The notes: generated by a model from the sequence alone, not told the origin. A stretch of 64,000 bases of DNA from Paragonimus skrjabini miyazakii (GCA_014338405.1 JTDE01000218.1:231675-295674), one strand, 5' to 3'; numbered from the stretch's first letter, positions 49,266-60,290 are shown. Made by a program: numbers and translations.

Positions 49266-51160
49266 GATAAGAGAAAGTTTTCAGCGATGGCCGAGTAGAA
49301 CTGTTGCGCAAGTGTCTGAAATATGATCGAAGGATTAGTTAATACAGAACTGGAGAATCAAACTGAATCACAAATGCGTTTTCAAAGGCGAAACAAAGCT
49401 TTCGTCGCCCGATGGTCTCTTAGAAGCTTACATTTGATAGCTGACCTTGTGTCCACCTGGACTCGCCAGACAATAAAAACATGATCGTGATCGGAATCCG
49501 CCACCTTAAAAGCGAGTATCCCTATGTAATAGGCCGAAAGCATTCATCGAAATGTCAAATTTTTTTTTCAATTAAAGCCCCTCGATAACTGACCAGAACT
49601 ATGCTTAACAGGCTTAATAAATTGAGTCATTTCTAGTTGACTGAGAAGTCCACATCGTGAAGTGACCGCGTGGTGTTGACAAAGTAAATAAATGTTTCGA
49701 CCGGGTAACCTGAGCCTTATACAGGAGCAAACATGCCTACGGGTTTAGACAGGATAAACTGACATTGTTTAGCGTTGGACCAATGGTGAAATAACAACAA
49801 AGCTACCTCAAGATAACGTATACCAGAGTTCAAATGCCAATCATGCCAAGGAGAAGCACTACTGAAGAGCGCTAACAAGCGTGAAGTCGAAGTCCATTAA
49901 ATCTTTCGAAAGGACTGACGAAAGGCAACAAATGAATGGGTGACGTTCAAGTGGTATCAATCCGATTCCTGATTATTGATAAGTAATACAAGTACCGATT
50001 GAATAAGACGGTAAACACGGTATACTATACTGGTGTTTATCATCGGCAGTACAAGTATGTTAATCAAACTTACCGCCTGCAAAACAGTTCCTTGCTTGCT
50101 ATTGTCATACGTGTCAGGCTGAATGGGCGCCACCGAAGTAGTCCAGACTTCAGCACACTGAAATCAGTCGTGGAGTTGACGTCTGTAAGAACACCGTCAG
50201 GACTACGTGAGTTATCGTCAATGCAAAAAGGAGAATAGATGGATTACGCCCATCGCACTAACAGGTTGCTGCAAGTACATATAGTACATTTTATGACCGT
50301 AGTGTCAATAACCACATGACGATCGAAATTCTTATCACACTATTATTATTACTATTAATCGCCTAACTGAGGGAATATAACCAGTCCTTGACGGCCAGAG
50401 TGGCCTTATCTGAAAAAGGTGCATTATGGCAGTTTGTAAACCTGATCGTTCCAAGCACTTCAGTTTTAACTGGAGATGAAGGGCTTGCCGATCACAAAAC
50501 ACTTGTGAAGACGCAAAACTGAATAAGTGACGCGGATGGCCAGTTGCATTATTGTTCCAAGTGATTTTTGTAGTGCTCAATTCACCGCGGCTCCTCACTA
50601 GTCATGTAGGCTGTCCTTTATATCCAGTTATTCTATGCCACTGGTTAGAACGAGACAAAAATAACTTTCATAAATTCCCAGACGGGTCAAATGAATGCAC
50701 CCTTACTGGGCTGTTTATAACAGGATCTCTTGGCAGTTGAGAAGTTGCCCCGTAAGCCCTAACCTGTCGACTTTGCGGTGTTAGTTAGGTTAAACCGGAA
50801 TGCTCCAGCAAGATCGCAATCAGTTTCAGCGAACGACCCAAGATTCAGCCATTAGCAAAGAAACATATGGTGACAGCATTGCGAAAATGCAGCAAGAAAG
50901 CGATACCCTCTCCAGATAAAAAGGTAGCTAACCCACGAATCAGCCATACTTGATAGTAAACGTTTAAGGTTCCATACGTCAAAAACCGTTGCTTACTGTG
51001 GGGGTGCACCAAAACCAAAATGAATACAATGTAAATGAGCATGTGAACAGAGTTCGATTGCTTCAGATTGCCCTGTGGTTGGTTACACAGCTTTATCAAA
51101 AGCAGCTGACGGTGGCATAGTATATGTAGATCCACGGTTGGTTTGACACTGGTAGTCATC
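49266..51160. other. TMED 5' flank and further sequence, no recognised gene
   Basis: No TATA box or other promoter element could be identified with confidence upstream of the TMED start. The rest holds only short unassigned ORFs (for example 49999-50238). The part from about 50850 may be a decayed RTE 3' UTR, because a typical RTE tail follows at 51165-51190. Confidence 0.4.
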
Positions 51161-51190
51161 AGACGCTGTCTATGATGATGATGATCATGA
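51161..51190 (+). repeat. RTE-type 3' tail (ATG)n
   Basis: AGACGCTGTCTATGATGATGATG closely resembles the 3' ends of the two RTE copies at 54.88 kb (minus) and 59.23 kb (plus), which end CTGTCTAT-TGATG and GCTATCTATGATGAT. It marks the probable 3' terminus of another plus-strand RTE copy whose body is no longer readable. Confidence 0.5.
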
Positions 51191-51234
51191 GTCACCAGAT
51201 GACGCGTCCGTGTTCTGAATACTGGATGTTGGTG

Positions 51235-53105
51235 AAAAGAGCGGGAGAAAGAATGTCCGTACCTAGAGCTTTATTAGCCTTCAGCAATCTAGGCTCCAAA
51301 ACCACTTGGGTTGCATAAGGACGATCATCATCATCACATCACCATCTACAGCTGAATAAGATGGCACAGACTAGTTGAATTCATTTTCAAAGTAATCAAC
51401 ATACCTGTTAAGTCGCTGCGACAGGCCTTAAATTCGTGCGCCAACTTTCCACACACATCGTCTCCAACAACTTATGGATGGTCAGTGCAACTACGAATCT
51501 TGGAAAACAACGACTAAATATTCTCCGATAAAAATGTCCCCGTCTCATTAACTAGTTCGGAAAAATAATCTTCAGGAACCTCACACAGACTCTTTGTAAG
51601 TATGCATTTTAGTTTACGGTAGGTCTTTTCGTATTGGAGGTCAGAAGAATCGACCGAAGTTTGTTCTCAAGTTTTGCTGAATCAAAAGAATTCCAGTTCT
51701 GTTGTATATGAGGGTTGTATATGAGGTTGTATATGAGGGTATATGATGGGTTCCTTGGAACAAACCTTTTCGCAAGAGGTCCACATAGCTGTTGAGATTT
51801 ACGCCCAGCTCTCATTTAGATCATTCCATTGCTGTGACGAGGAGAGTTCAGTTGTCAGTGTTGCTTGAGAGGTTTGTGTACATTTTCCTCGTTGCTCAAT
51901 CCTCGACCGAGTATTTTGTATTACTTACAAGTAGCACGGCAGAGTATATAACTTAGATGGCCCTACTGCGAAATATCTGGACCTCGGCTGAACACGAACC
52001 AGCGACAGAAACAGCATGCCCGAACGCTGCAAGCACTCTACCATCTGAGATACAGTCATGTCAGGAGCTCAGAAAATCTAAAATGGTGAGTTCCAGCGTG
52101 AAATGCCTTGGAAATCCCGCTTGGACAGTTCATCCGCCGAACCATTTGGTGAATTCCATGCGACTGGTTGGGTAACCGAGGTCTAATGTTAAATTTCTGA
52201 GCTCCTGGAGTGGCCTCGTAGCTCAGGTCGTAGAACGCTTGCCACATTTGGACATGCTATTTCCGTCGCCAGTTCAAATCCAGTCGAAGCCCAGATTTTT
52301 CGCAGCTGAATTTCATCATAAGTACTTCATGTTTGCGAACAGATCATCTCGAAACGACCGACAAAACAAAGCGGACAGGAATAACGGCATAAACTGCGTC
52401 GAGATAGTTATGCCAAAATGAAAAACAATCTATAACCAGACAGTGCCATCAACAGTTTACAGCGATATGGTCCAGTCAAGTTACACACGGCGGTCTCCAT
52501 GTGGCCATGTTGTCAGTCTTATTTAAATACGCCACTTGATAGATGCAGGCCGCGAGACGCGCCTAACTATCATAATCGTCTTGACACTAAATATATTACC
52601 TAGTAGCTATACATCTAAAGTGAGACGACCAAATTCAGCGTCGATATCACTTGCAAACACAATAACGGCCGAGTGTCTAGGTTTTCCAAGACGATCGAAG
52701 AGGTCATTGTAGAAGGCGTTTTTGATAACACCTGAACAATTATCTGCTGGAGCACACATAGACGTGACAAATAAACAGTCTTCCTGGCCTGTACCGACAG
52801 CCTTCGATTGACGTGTTAAATCTGACGGCACACAGATGACCATTCACTAGGAGTGTTCAATGGACCTCATGCGACCCCCATTTCAGATTGGCCGCGAGAT
52901 TCGACTTCGCTGCCACCAAAGACCTTGAGAATGAACCGTTAATTCATAGTATTATACAGGTGAAGGATAACGTTAAGATCGAGAAGGCGCGCTTCGGAGA
53001 CACAGCATACATACAGTTTCAGAATCGAGGAAGTGTTTGTGAGGGTAGACTACTGATCTATTTGTCTGAGAGTGCAGGCATTGAAATCGCCCACGTTTAC
53101 TAGTT
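51235..53105 (-). mobile_element. RTE-clade LINE, copy E: endonuclease, linker and RT start, interrupted by the paired SINE element
   Basis: Minus-strand reading. The endonuclease start VGDFNACTLRQIDQ and VCCVSEARLLD (about 53100-53000) is followed by FVTSMCAPADN (about 52765), FYNDLFDRLGK and VIVFASDIDAEFGRL (about 52670-52625; family GDMNAQVGRL). Then MATWRPP and LDHIAV (about 52500-52460) and VIDCFSFW (about 52430). After the inserted element, the linker continues at 51850-51420 (RKSQQLCGPLAKRF), similar in sequence to copy D around 14340-14640. The RT start TQVVLEPRLLKANKALG (about 51300-51250) corresponds to copy A's VVLELRLLKCNKAPG. It stops there, with no RT core. Multiple stops and frameshifts; dead. 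Sequence to about 53700 may be its 5' UTR. Confidence 0.75.
51967..52304. repeat. Compound element: two inverted tRNA-derived SINE arms around a spacer (copy 2)
   Basis: The left arm (minus, 51967-52073) has A-box-like TATCTCAGATGGTAGAG and ends in minus orientation CCAGATATTTCGCA. The right arm (plus, 52193-52304) has GGCCTCG at 52212-52218, pairing with CGAAGCC at 52285-52291 as an acceptor stem would, TAGCTCAGGTCG as A box, AGTTCAAATCC (52271-52281) as B box, and the end CCAGATTTTTCGCA. Outer ends form a terminal inverted repeat: TGCGAAATATCTGG on the left, and the reverse complement of the right end differs at one of 14 positions. Both inner ends start TTCTGAGCTCCTG. The spacer, about 52074-52192, resembles copy 1's. 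It sits inside RTE copy E. No convincing target-site duplication was seen. Confidence 0.8.
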
Positions 53106-54878
53106 GTCTCGGTTTGAAGAGAAGAAAATCAGGAACAGGGGGTAGAAGAAAATGAGAGTGAATTGGTCTGCCAATTCACTGATAACTTTTGACACTCCAA
53201 GTTTGTCTATGCCGCGGAAGGCGGTTGACTTTGAGAACCCCATCCGGAGCCTATAACCTAAGTTTGATCTGTAAGGCAATAGGAGATAAGGTTTTCCTGG
53301 GAGAAGCTACTCGAAGCCAATGACTCAAGAAATTGACTCAATTGGCTATGAGAAGCTTGCCTAGCCTGAGAGTGTAGTGAGACACTAATGTCTGATTTTG
53401 AGAACTGCTGCTCATAGTGAATGTGCTCAAAGTTACGTTAGGTTGTGAAGGATACTGAACGTTTTTCCACCGTATCGGATAACACGTCGGCGACCACTGT
53501 CAGACGTTCGGCTGTTGTCTGAGGGTACTCTTTTTAACCTCCCTCCTGTATTTCCGAGGGACCTTGCCTCACTACGCGAGCACTCCAACGCAGTCGGTAG
53601 TGCATTACTATACAGCTCTGAGTGTAACTGAGTTTCGCCCGACTGCATCACTTTGGCCTGCCTTACATGGTTGTACCTAGAAGGATCGAGGTCCTAGTTA
53701 GCATAGCCGTTCGGATCGATGTAATGTACAGGACTGACCAACATGTAAAGGTAACAGCATGGATCAGGAAACACTGATCGACGTCATCTGCTTGAGAGGG
53801 AGGCGAAATGCGTTAGTTGATTATAGTGACATACAGAACAATTTGCCACAATGTTGAACTACCGCGTGTGTCACCGCCGCATTGCTTATCAGTGACCTGA
53901 TCGCGCAGTCCCAGAATTAATAAGATCTCTGGCTTGATCCCAGGTACAAGGAATGAAAATTAAAGCTTTTAAGATTGGTTATCGTTTTATCAAGTGTTCT
54001 TCTTTGGAATGTCTCTGTTCTATTTAGGTTGTTCGTCAACGGTTTTCCGAATACGCAGATAGAACTCAGAATCACGAGAAATCTGCATCACTAGATTCCA
54101 TGCTGAAAACTTCATTCGTAGGGTTAGTATCGTTTTGCTTCGCACGTGTTTGATTCACTCGGTTCGGACGAAAGGCGTGGACCACCCCAGCGAATTGCCT
54201 TGCGTAGCACCGTTTTTACTAACACTTATCTTTTGAGGTCAAGTCATGTGGCGATAAAGAGAAACTGAAGAATTCTAACACAGACAAATTCTGCCTTGTG
54301 GAAACCTCAACGGGCTGCACTTGCCATTAGATGCAGTGTTGTTGTGTGATTTGAGAGGAATCGAACGACCCCATGATCATAAAGTCCAAAGATCTCCTTT
54401 GGGTGACTGACTGTGAAAAGTTCATTTTTCAAAACCCAAACTAGTTAGGAGAGTGTAGGATAACGCCACCATCCAGTTGCCTCGTTGACAATTTTGTACC
54501 AGTCCAGCTGAAGGATTTCATCATATGGAGGCAGACGGAGTTCCGAAACCCGCCAAACAAGTCACGGCAGTAAGTTAAACATTTCGTCACTACCACATGA
54601 AAAGATGTCACTTCGCCACCTCGACCTAACGTTTTTAAAATATAGGCAATCTCATGGACTGTGGATGACAGTTGAGAAGCAAGTTCCACCGACAGCCGCA
54701 CTGTAGCTCATTCCCTCTCGATGACTACACCGTGTAGTCTGCAAGTCTGAAGGTATTAGTTGGTGTAAAGCGTGCAACTCTCACTAATACTACTGTAACT
54801 TGTTTGTAGAGCCTGCGTGCTAGGAAGCCCCGTTGAGGTGCCAAAGACTGCTTCGAGTGATCAGTTTAAGGCTACCTC
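53106..54878. other. Probable RTE 5' UTR, then no recognised gene
   Basis: Up to about 53700 this may be the 5' untranslated region of RTE copy E (minus orientation); this is inferred from position only. The remainder has no recognisable domain. The ORF 54441-54701 (-) is unassigned. Confidence 0.35.
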
Positions 54879-55113
54879 AGCATCAATATAGACAGCAATA
54901 TATCAGTGGTTCTCACTGATGCTTAACAACCACGAAGGAAGAACCTTATATGGGAAGAGGGAGAAGAAAAGAAGGGGAGGGGAAATGACCTAACTACCAA
55001 AAATAGCTACGTCTATATTCTAATATTCAACATCAAGGCGCCTACACCTTGAATACACAGCCGAGCTGTAAGTGAACGTAAGGCGTCATCAGCAAGACAG
55101 CTTCCTTACGGCT
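54879..55113 (-). repeat. RTE copy B 3' UTR (separated from its body by copy A)
   Basis: About 230 bases that are the reverse complement, with moderate divergence, of 58985-59235. Shared landmarks include GCTGATGAC, AAGGTG/AGATGTAGGC-CCTTGAT, a pyrimidine-rich CTCTTCTTTT block, GTTAAGCAT and GAGAACCACTGAT, ending near CTGTCTAT. It continues the 3' part of copy B, which is interrupted by copy A between 55114 and 56903. Confidence 0.7.
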
Positions 55114-56903
55114 TTCACTCATCATCATCATCATCATCATCATAACAGCCGTGAGCCTGACCAAAAGGTACTGTGGCTCGGGCCGCCGCTCGCCTCAACA
55201 GTGACGCGGAATATCCTAGAAGAAAACGTTACTAAGAAGATTGAGCAACAATAAAAGAAGACTAAGCGGAAGAACTAGAAATGGTATGGATACAGGTAAG
55301 CCATTGACTGCGACACATTGCCATCTCGGATAACGACTCTAACCAGCGGTTGGAGTGATCACGAGAACCCCATCCAGGCAGGCGACACCTACCCACTTTG
55401 CTCAATGGAATAGTCAAGGTCTTCATATTTCGTGACCACGTTGTTGCTTGACCACTACGCGGTTTTACCCAACTGTTGGTGGCCTTAGCATATAATGCCC
55501 GGTACGGTAAACGATCAGATGACATACGGAGTACGTGACCCAACCATCACAAGCTGTGTACCGTGATTAATTGACCAATTGATCGCGCGCCCCGATCGTT
55601 CCGGAATACCCACCGGCGAACTGCCATATTGCTCACGCGATCAGTCCACTTAATATGGGCCAATTGGCAGAGACAACGATGGTCAAACACAGCAAGCCTG
55701 TTGATATCATCTTTGTGAACAGGTCACGTTTCCGAACCATAAAGCAAAATGGAACGCACGCAGGCGTTATATACCCTTCTTTTCAGCGACAACCGGACGT
55801 CTTTTCGACGCCGCAGATGGCGCAGTTTGGCAAAGGCAACTCGTGCCTTTGCAATCCTCGCTGATATTTCATCAGCAATATTACAGGCTGACGAGATAGT
55901 GCTACCCAAGTATGTGAAACTGTCCACAGTCTCAAGCGGATTACCTGCAATGAAGAAAGTAGGAGTTGAAGTGCCCCAGTCTTGAAGCAACACTTTGCAC
56001 TTTGAAGGTGCAAAGCGCTCACCTCGCTCAACCTGTCCAGCATGGTCTGCATGTTCTCAGCAGAAGGACTAAGTAAGACAATGTCGTCCGCATACTCCAG
56101 ATCGGTCAATCTAGCGCCAAGAAGAAGCTCAACACCAAGTTCACTAGACTGCTCAAGCGCATCCTCCAAAATGTCATCCGTGACAAAATTGAACAGGGAG
56201 GTGGAAATCGGACACTCCTGACGAACACCACTGGAAGTGATGAACGCCCGAGACAGTTGTCCATAAACTCTCACCCTGCTTGCAGAGTGAGCATACAGTG
56301 ATCTCAGTAGATTCACGTATTTTTCCGGTACTCCCTTGCGGAGAAGGCAGCTCCGGAGAACGTTACGAGCAACTGAGTCAAAAGCAGCCTTTAGATCCAA
56401 AAGACCACGACTGTCGGCTGTCTGTAACAGTGCCGATGTTCCAAGATACGTCGCAAGGTAAAAATATGATCAACACACCCTCGACTGGATCGGAATCCTG
56501 CCTGTTCTTCACGTATCTGGCTTCCTCTTGGCTTAATGTGCCGACGTAAAATGAGGCCAGTGAGTAACTTGGACGTCAAACTGATGCCCCTGTGGTTGTC
56601 ACATTGACTTCGGGTCCCCTTTTTGAAAACGGGAATGACTGTTGATAGGCACGAGTCACGAGGTACCTCTTCAGTCTTCCAGATCGTCTGGGGGAGTTTT
56701 GTCAGTTCTGATATCAACCTCTCGCCAACATCCTTGAAAAAGGGAGAGAGGAGGTCTGGACCAGGAGCCTTATTACACTTTAATAACCTAAGCTCCAGTA
56801 CCACTTCTGCTTCCGACGGAGGACCGTCTGGAATGCAATAACTGATCAATCGGGTCCCGTCGTCCACATTGTCTGGTTGAGGCCAGCAGAAATGTTCTTC
56901 ACT
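55114..56903 (-). mobile_element. RTE-clade LINE, copy A: 5'-truncated, nested inside copy B
   Basis: On the minus strand the element starts at the linker/RT boundary (EEHFCWPQPDN, about 56890) and is readable through LELRLLKCNKAPGPDLLSPF, HRGISLTSKLLTGLILRR, EEQAGFRSSRGCVDHIFTLR (ending about 56450), DLKAAFDSVARNVL, SSGVRQECPIST, LTDLEYADDIVLL (about 56120-56080, catalytic YADD intact), YLGSTISSACNIADEISARI (about 55900), RVYNACVRSILLYGSET, GHVLRM and LPGWGSRDHSNRWLESL (about 55370-55320). It ends in an ATG trinucleotide tract (55121-55143). The hexamer TTCACT occurs at both ends (55114-55119 and 56898-56903) as a possible target-site duplication. A few frameshifts remain (near 56400, 55990 and 55560). 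5' truncation is usual for LINE insertions. Confidence 0.85.
55121..55143 (-). repeat. ATG/CAT trinucleotide tail of RTE copy A
   Basis: Nearly eight perfect ATC units on the plus strand (ATG on the element's strand), at the 3' end of copy A. Short tandem trinucleotides are typical RTE 3' tails. Confidence 0.8.
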
Positions 56904-58090
56904 GGCCCGCGTCATTAAACGCACTCACTTTAAAAACAAGTCGGACAAACAACGACAACATTCATGCCACTGAGCTCGGTTAGCCGCCATTTCACCTAAC
57001 GTCTCAAGCCACCGATTGTCAGTCGCGAAGGCCCCAGCCCGGGAGAAGAACCCGACTAACAATGACCAATCCTCTTGTGAGCGATTTCATTTACCTACGC
57101 CAGGTCACCATCTGTCCACCTTGCGCCTTGCGCCAGTCAGCCGCAGCGCCCGCAAAGTGTTTGATGTGGCAGACAACTAACTGGTACCATTAGTACATGA
57201 CTTAACAAGCTAAGTGATTGCACAAAGAACTCGTTTGACAATCACTATCAAATACGCGCTTTCAAACCTCTTTGTTGTTTACTCGTTGATGCCATCCGAT
57301 GCGAGCGAGCAAACGCAAACATCGGTGGTCAAATACCTGAAGATGGCTTGCATTTTCTACTCTGAGCGGCCAGGTTTCGCTGCCGTAAAGTAACACGTCG
57401 TAAGTAAGTAGTACATCGTAACTAATACGTCGTCCGCAGCTACAATATCGGTCAGCTTAGTGCCAAGCAAAAAGTTCACGCCAACATCCTCGGAACTATC
57501 AGGTGGACGTCGCTAACAACAACGAGAGCCACTATCAAACACAGCTTCTGGTAATGAAGCAAACAGAAAGTTGCCTGTAGCCCCCCACCAGTCTGTAGGG
57601 TTGGCATGCAATTATCGTTACCGATCTAGGTGGCTCTCCGGAATTCCTTCGTGAGAACGACTCGAAAGAACGTTACGAGCCACCGGGGTGAAAGTAACAT
57701 TCACGTCTAGAAAAACCAAAACCGTTAGCTGCTAACAGGAGTGTTGATGCCCTCAGATCCGTCACAATGTGAAAACGTTATCAACGCACCTGGTGAGAAT
57801 CTTTTCTTTTTAAGAATATAGCTTCCTCCGGGCCTGATGAACTAACGGACACGCAAACCGGTAGGCAACTTGGACTTACCAGAGACAGGAGTGATGCCTC
57901 CATGAGTGTTATGTAGACTTCGCAGTCGCGGAAATAACTAGTAACAAGCACCAGTAACAGTGTGCGACTTCCGCTTCACACATTTTGTCAGTCCTGATAT
58001 CGATATCTCACTACCATTCACGAAAAAAGGTGGAAGATCTACGTCGGACCTTGTCACGCGTCAACAATCACTTCTGGTTCCAACAGACAG
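56904..58090 (-). mobile_element. RTE-clade LINE, copy B body: RT to C-terminus, decayed
   Basis: Minus strand: KVRRRSSTFFRE (about 58050), then a decayed motif-1 region, CVDNVFTL (about 57785), VLVFLDVNVTFTPVARNVL (about 57715-57660; family VFLD--GAFDSVDR), GVNFLLGTKLTDI with a decayed YADD (AADDV, about 57450), LLYGSETWPLRVEN (about 57400-57360), FDHRCLRLLARIGWHQRVNNKEV, WRKAQGG, LLPGWGLRD (about 57050) and NRWLETLGEMAANRAQWHECC (about 57010-56950). The same terminal block AANRAQWHECCRCLSDL is found in copy C, so B and C belong to one subfamily. It breaks at 56903, where copy A is inserted, and resumes at 55113. Confidence 0.75.
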
Positions 58091-58164
58091 TCGCCTGGAA
58101 CTTAATGACCGGATATCCATGTTACATACATAAACTGGTTCAGACTCGCGTCTCGAAATGTTCA

Positions 58165-59240
58165 ATCCGGCTAAGTCAGTGCGCTGAGTTGTCAAAAACG
58201 GAACCGCGGTTTTACAGGGTCTCGCCAACAAGCCAACGACACTAACAAGATGTCGGCGTGGATCTCCTACCTGGTGAAAGACTGACTGATCTCGATTATG
58301 CCGACGACAAGGCGTTGTTTGACAACAAACAATGCTAGACGCTATTTCGGACTTCGCTAAACACTTCGGAATGTACTTTGCAGTCTCAGCGTGCAAGGTG
58401 ATTCTAAAAGATTGCTGTGATTGTTTAGACTTAAAGTTACATAATGAAGTTGTGGAGGTTGTTGGCCGGTTTGTGCACTTGGGGAGTTGCATCAGCGGCG
58501 GCGAAAGTGTACGGAATGAAACAGAAGTGCATATCTCTAAGGCTAGGGAGGTATTCATTTATCTCTGACGACGAAAAGGTATCTATCTGAGGATTGAGGG
58601 TCGCGTATATAAGGCGACAGTGAGAGGTGTATTAGTTTATGTCAGCGAAACTTGGGCAGAAGAACTGAACCGTGTTCAGGTATCTGGTCATCGACGTCTG
58701 CGTTCGACTGTTTGTTTTGTGTAGCACCAAAGAGTAAACAACGAAGAGGTTATGAAGCGGATATTCAGTCAAACGAGTTCTTTTGTTCAGTCCTTACAAT
58801 TGCACAGACTTAGAAGGTTAGGCCACGTACAAAGACCGGGTTTGTCTACTGGGCTGGGAACCTCGAGACTCACATTATCAGTGGTTGGAGACGGAAGATA
58901 AGATGGCAGCCAATCGGGCCCAGTGGCATGAATGTTGTCGTTGTTTGTCCGACTTGTCTGTGAAGTAATTGCACTTAATGAAGCGAGGCAATTAAAGCTG
59001 ATGACACCTTACTTTCACTGACAACTCGGCTTTTTGTATGCAAGATGTAGGCACCTTGATATAAAGTGTTTGAATAAAGACGTAACCGTTACTTTTTAAT
59101 AGCTAGGTCCCTTTCAGTCCTCTTCTTTTTTTCCTTCTCACTTCTTATACAGGATTTGCTTTTCTTCTTCAAGGTTACGTGGCAGTTAAGCATGAGTGAG
59201 AACCACTGATGTATCGCTATCTATGATGATTATATGAGCT
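58165..59240 (+). mobile_element. RTE-clade LINE, copy C: RT end, C-terminus and 3' UTR, opposite orientation
   Basis: Plus strand: VGVDLLPGERLTDLDYADDK (58254-58305, catalytic YADD intact), then FGMYFAVSACKVILKDC (about 58367-58415), VGRFVHLGSCISGGESVRNE (about 58460-58520), ISKAREVF, RVYKATVRGVLVYVSETWAE (about 58608-58665), LHRLRRLGHVQRPG (about 58800), AANRAQWHECC (about 58910-58940). The coding part ends near 58980 and the 3' UTR runs to about 59235, ending GCTATCTATGATGAT. Stops and small indels disable it. Copies B and C are head to head, with their 3' UTRs facing outwards. Confidence 0.8.
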
Positions 59241-59880
59241 CAACGGCCAACACAACAACCAGCCCAGGAGAACAGTATTTTGCCAATGTTAAACACAAAG
59301 GTACGTTCCATCTTTTTCAATCATCCAAAGTAGTGGTGCACACGGTCTTTGCGCAAGTTTTCAATCACCTTGTGTTTCCGTTCCTAACGGACTCTTATAG
59401 GGCTAATCGATGTGATAGATATTCAAGGCAGTTGCACAGCTCATTCAGGACATACCTTCGTTCATCATCCATTTGCAACATACAAACAAAATCTTGGACA
59501 AAGTCCCCATCAGTACGGACTGGCAACAACAACAAAAATTTAAGGCCGTCAGTGCCGAACAGTATTGTCAATGAGCTTACTGCAAATCTTATCAGCCAAA
59601 GGCCTTTGAAATGGAAAAACTGGATCTAGAAAAAACTATCGGTTGAACTAAATCATTTGAAAATTTGCAAAGGCAATCCCAATCGTTTCACAGTCGAAGT
59701 CTGACTAATTATTGAGGCACTGTTGCCTCCATGAATTCAACTATTAGTCCCTTTGACTGCCCTGTACTGATTGTCGCCGGATTTGCATGCATCTTCCGGG
59801 GTTACATACATCAACCACAACAGTGTCCTGAGAAGGATGTTCTATGTAAAGCTTGTGATAAATAGGTCACTTTCAAAGGC
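59234..59880 (+). pseudogene. Gypsy Gag, decayed, with remnant zinc knuckles
   Basis: The first open frame (131 codons, 59234-59629) ends in IVNELTANLISQRPLK, where Gag proteins of this group have an IRQRLLEN-type motif; the next block is readable in another frame as MEKLDLEKTI. Near 59785-59870 a remnant double knuckle is readable across frames (ACIFRGYIHQPQQCPEKDVL, then CKACDK). The N-terminal part of the 131-codon frame is not recognised, and its ATG lies at the 3' end of RTE copy C, so the true Gag start is unknown. Confidence 0.55.
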
Positions 59881-60009
59881 TACTGATCAGGTGACAAAAG
59901 TAAGTATAATGCATCTGTGACAAGCTAATTTTTTGCGCCCATTATTGTGATAGTAGTACTCGGATGTTTAGCTGACTCAGTTACGCGTAAGTGTTAACAA
60001 CAAAATTAC

Positions 60010-60290
60010 AAGTACTTTCGATACTGGGAGATCTGGTAGTTGGGTAGGCAAGACCACTGCCATTAGTAACCGGCAGCATGTGAAAGATTCAAGAGCAAAC
60101 ACTATTCTGGCTTCCACACGTTTAACAAGTACTATTCGTGGAAACTGCTTTGAACCTGTAAAACGTAAATACTCTTTATCCAGAGTCCGACTTGCTTTTC
60201 TTCCAGATCCTTGTGCAGGTGTTTCGTCAGGATGCCGTTTTTTCGAACTACAGAGGTTAGATATCCTTTCTAAAGATAATGCATAGTTTC
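60010..60290 (+). pseudogene. Gypsy aspartic protease, decayed
   Basis: FDTGRSGSWVGKTTAISNR begins at 60017, with the catalytic DTG at 60020-60028. It continues with HVKDSRANTILASTRLTSTI, SRVRLAFLPDPCA and a GCRFFELQR block where the protease C-terminal G-DF segment is expected. The open frame closes at 60284. A longer antisense ORF (59977-60414, minus) is a shadow of this region. Confidence 0.75.

Noticed and set aside
52888..53103. 71-codon plus-strand ORF
   Set aside because: It is the shadow of the RTE endonuclease start, which reads correctly on the minus strand.
58061..58558. 165-codon minus-strand ORF
   Set aside because: It is antisense to RTE copy C, whose YADD and downstream motifs are on the plus strand.
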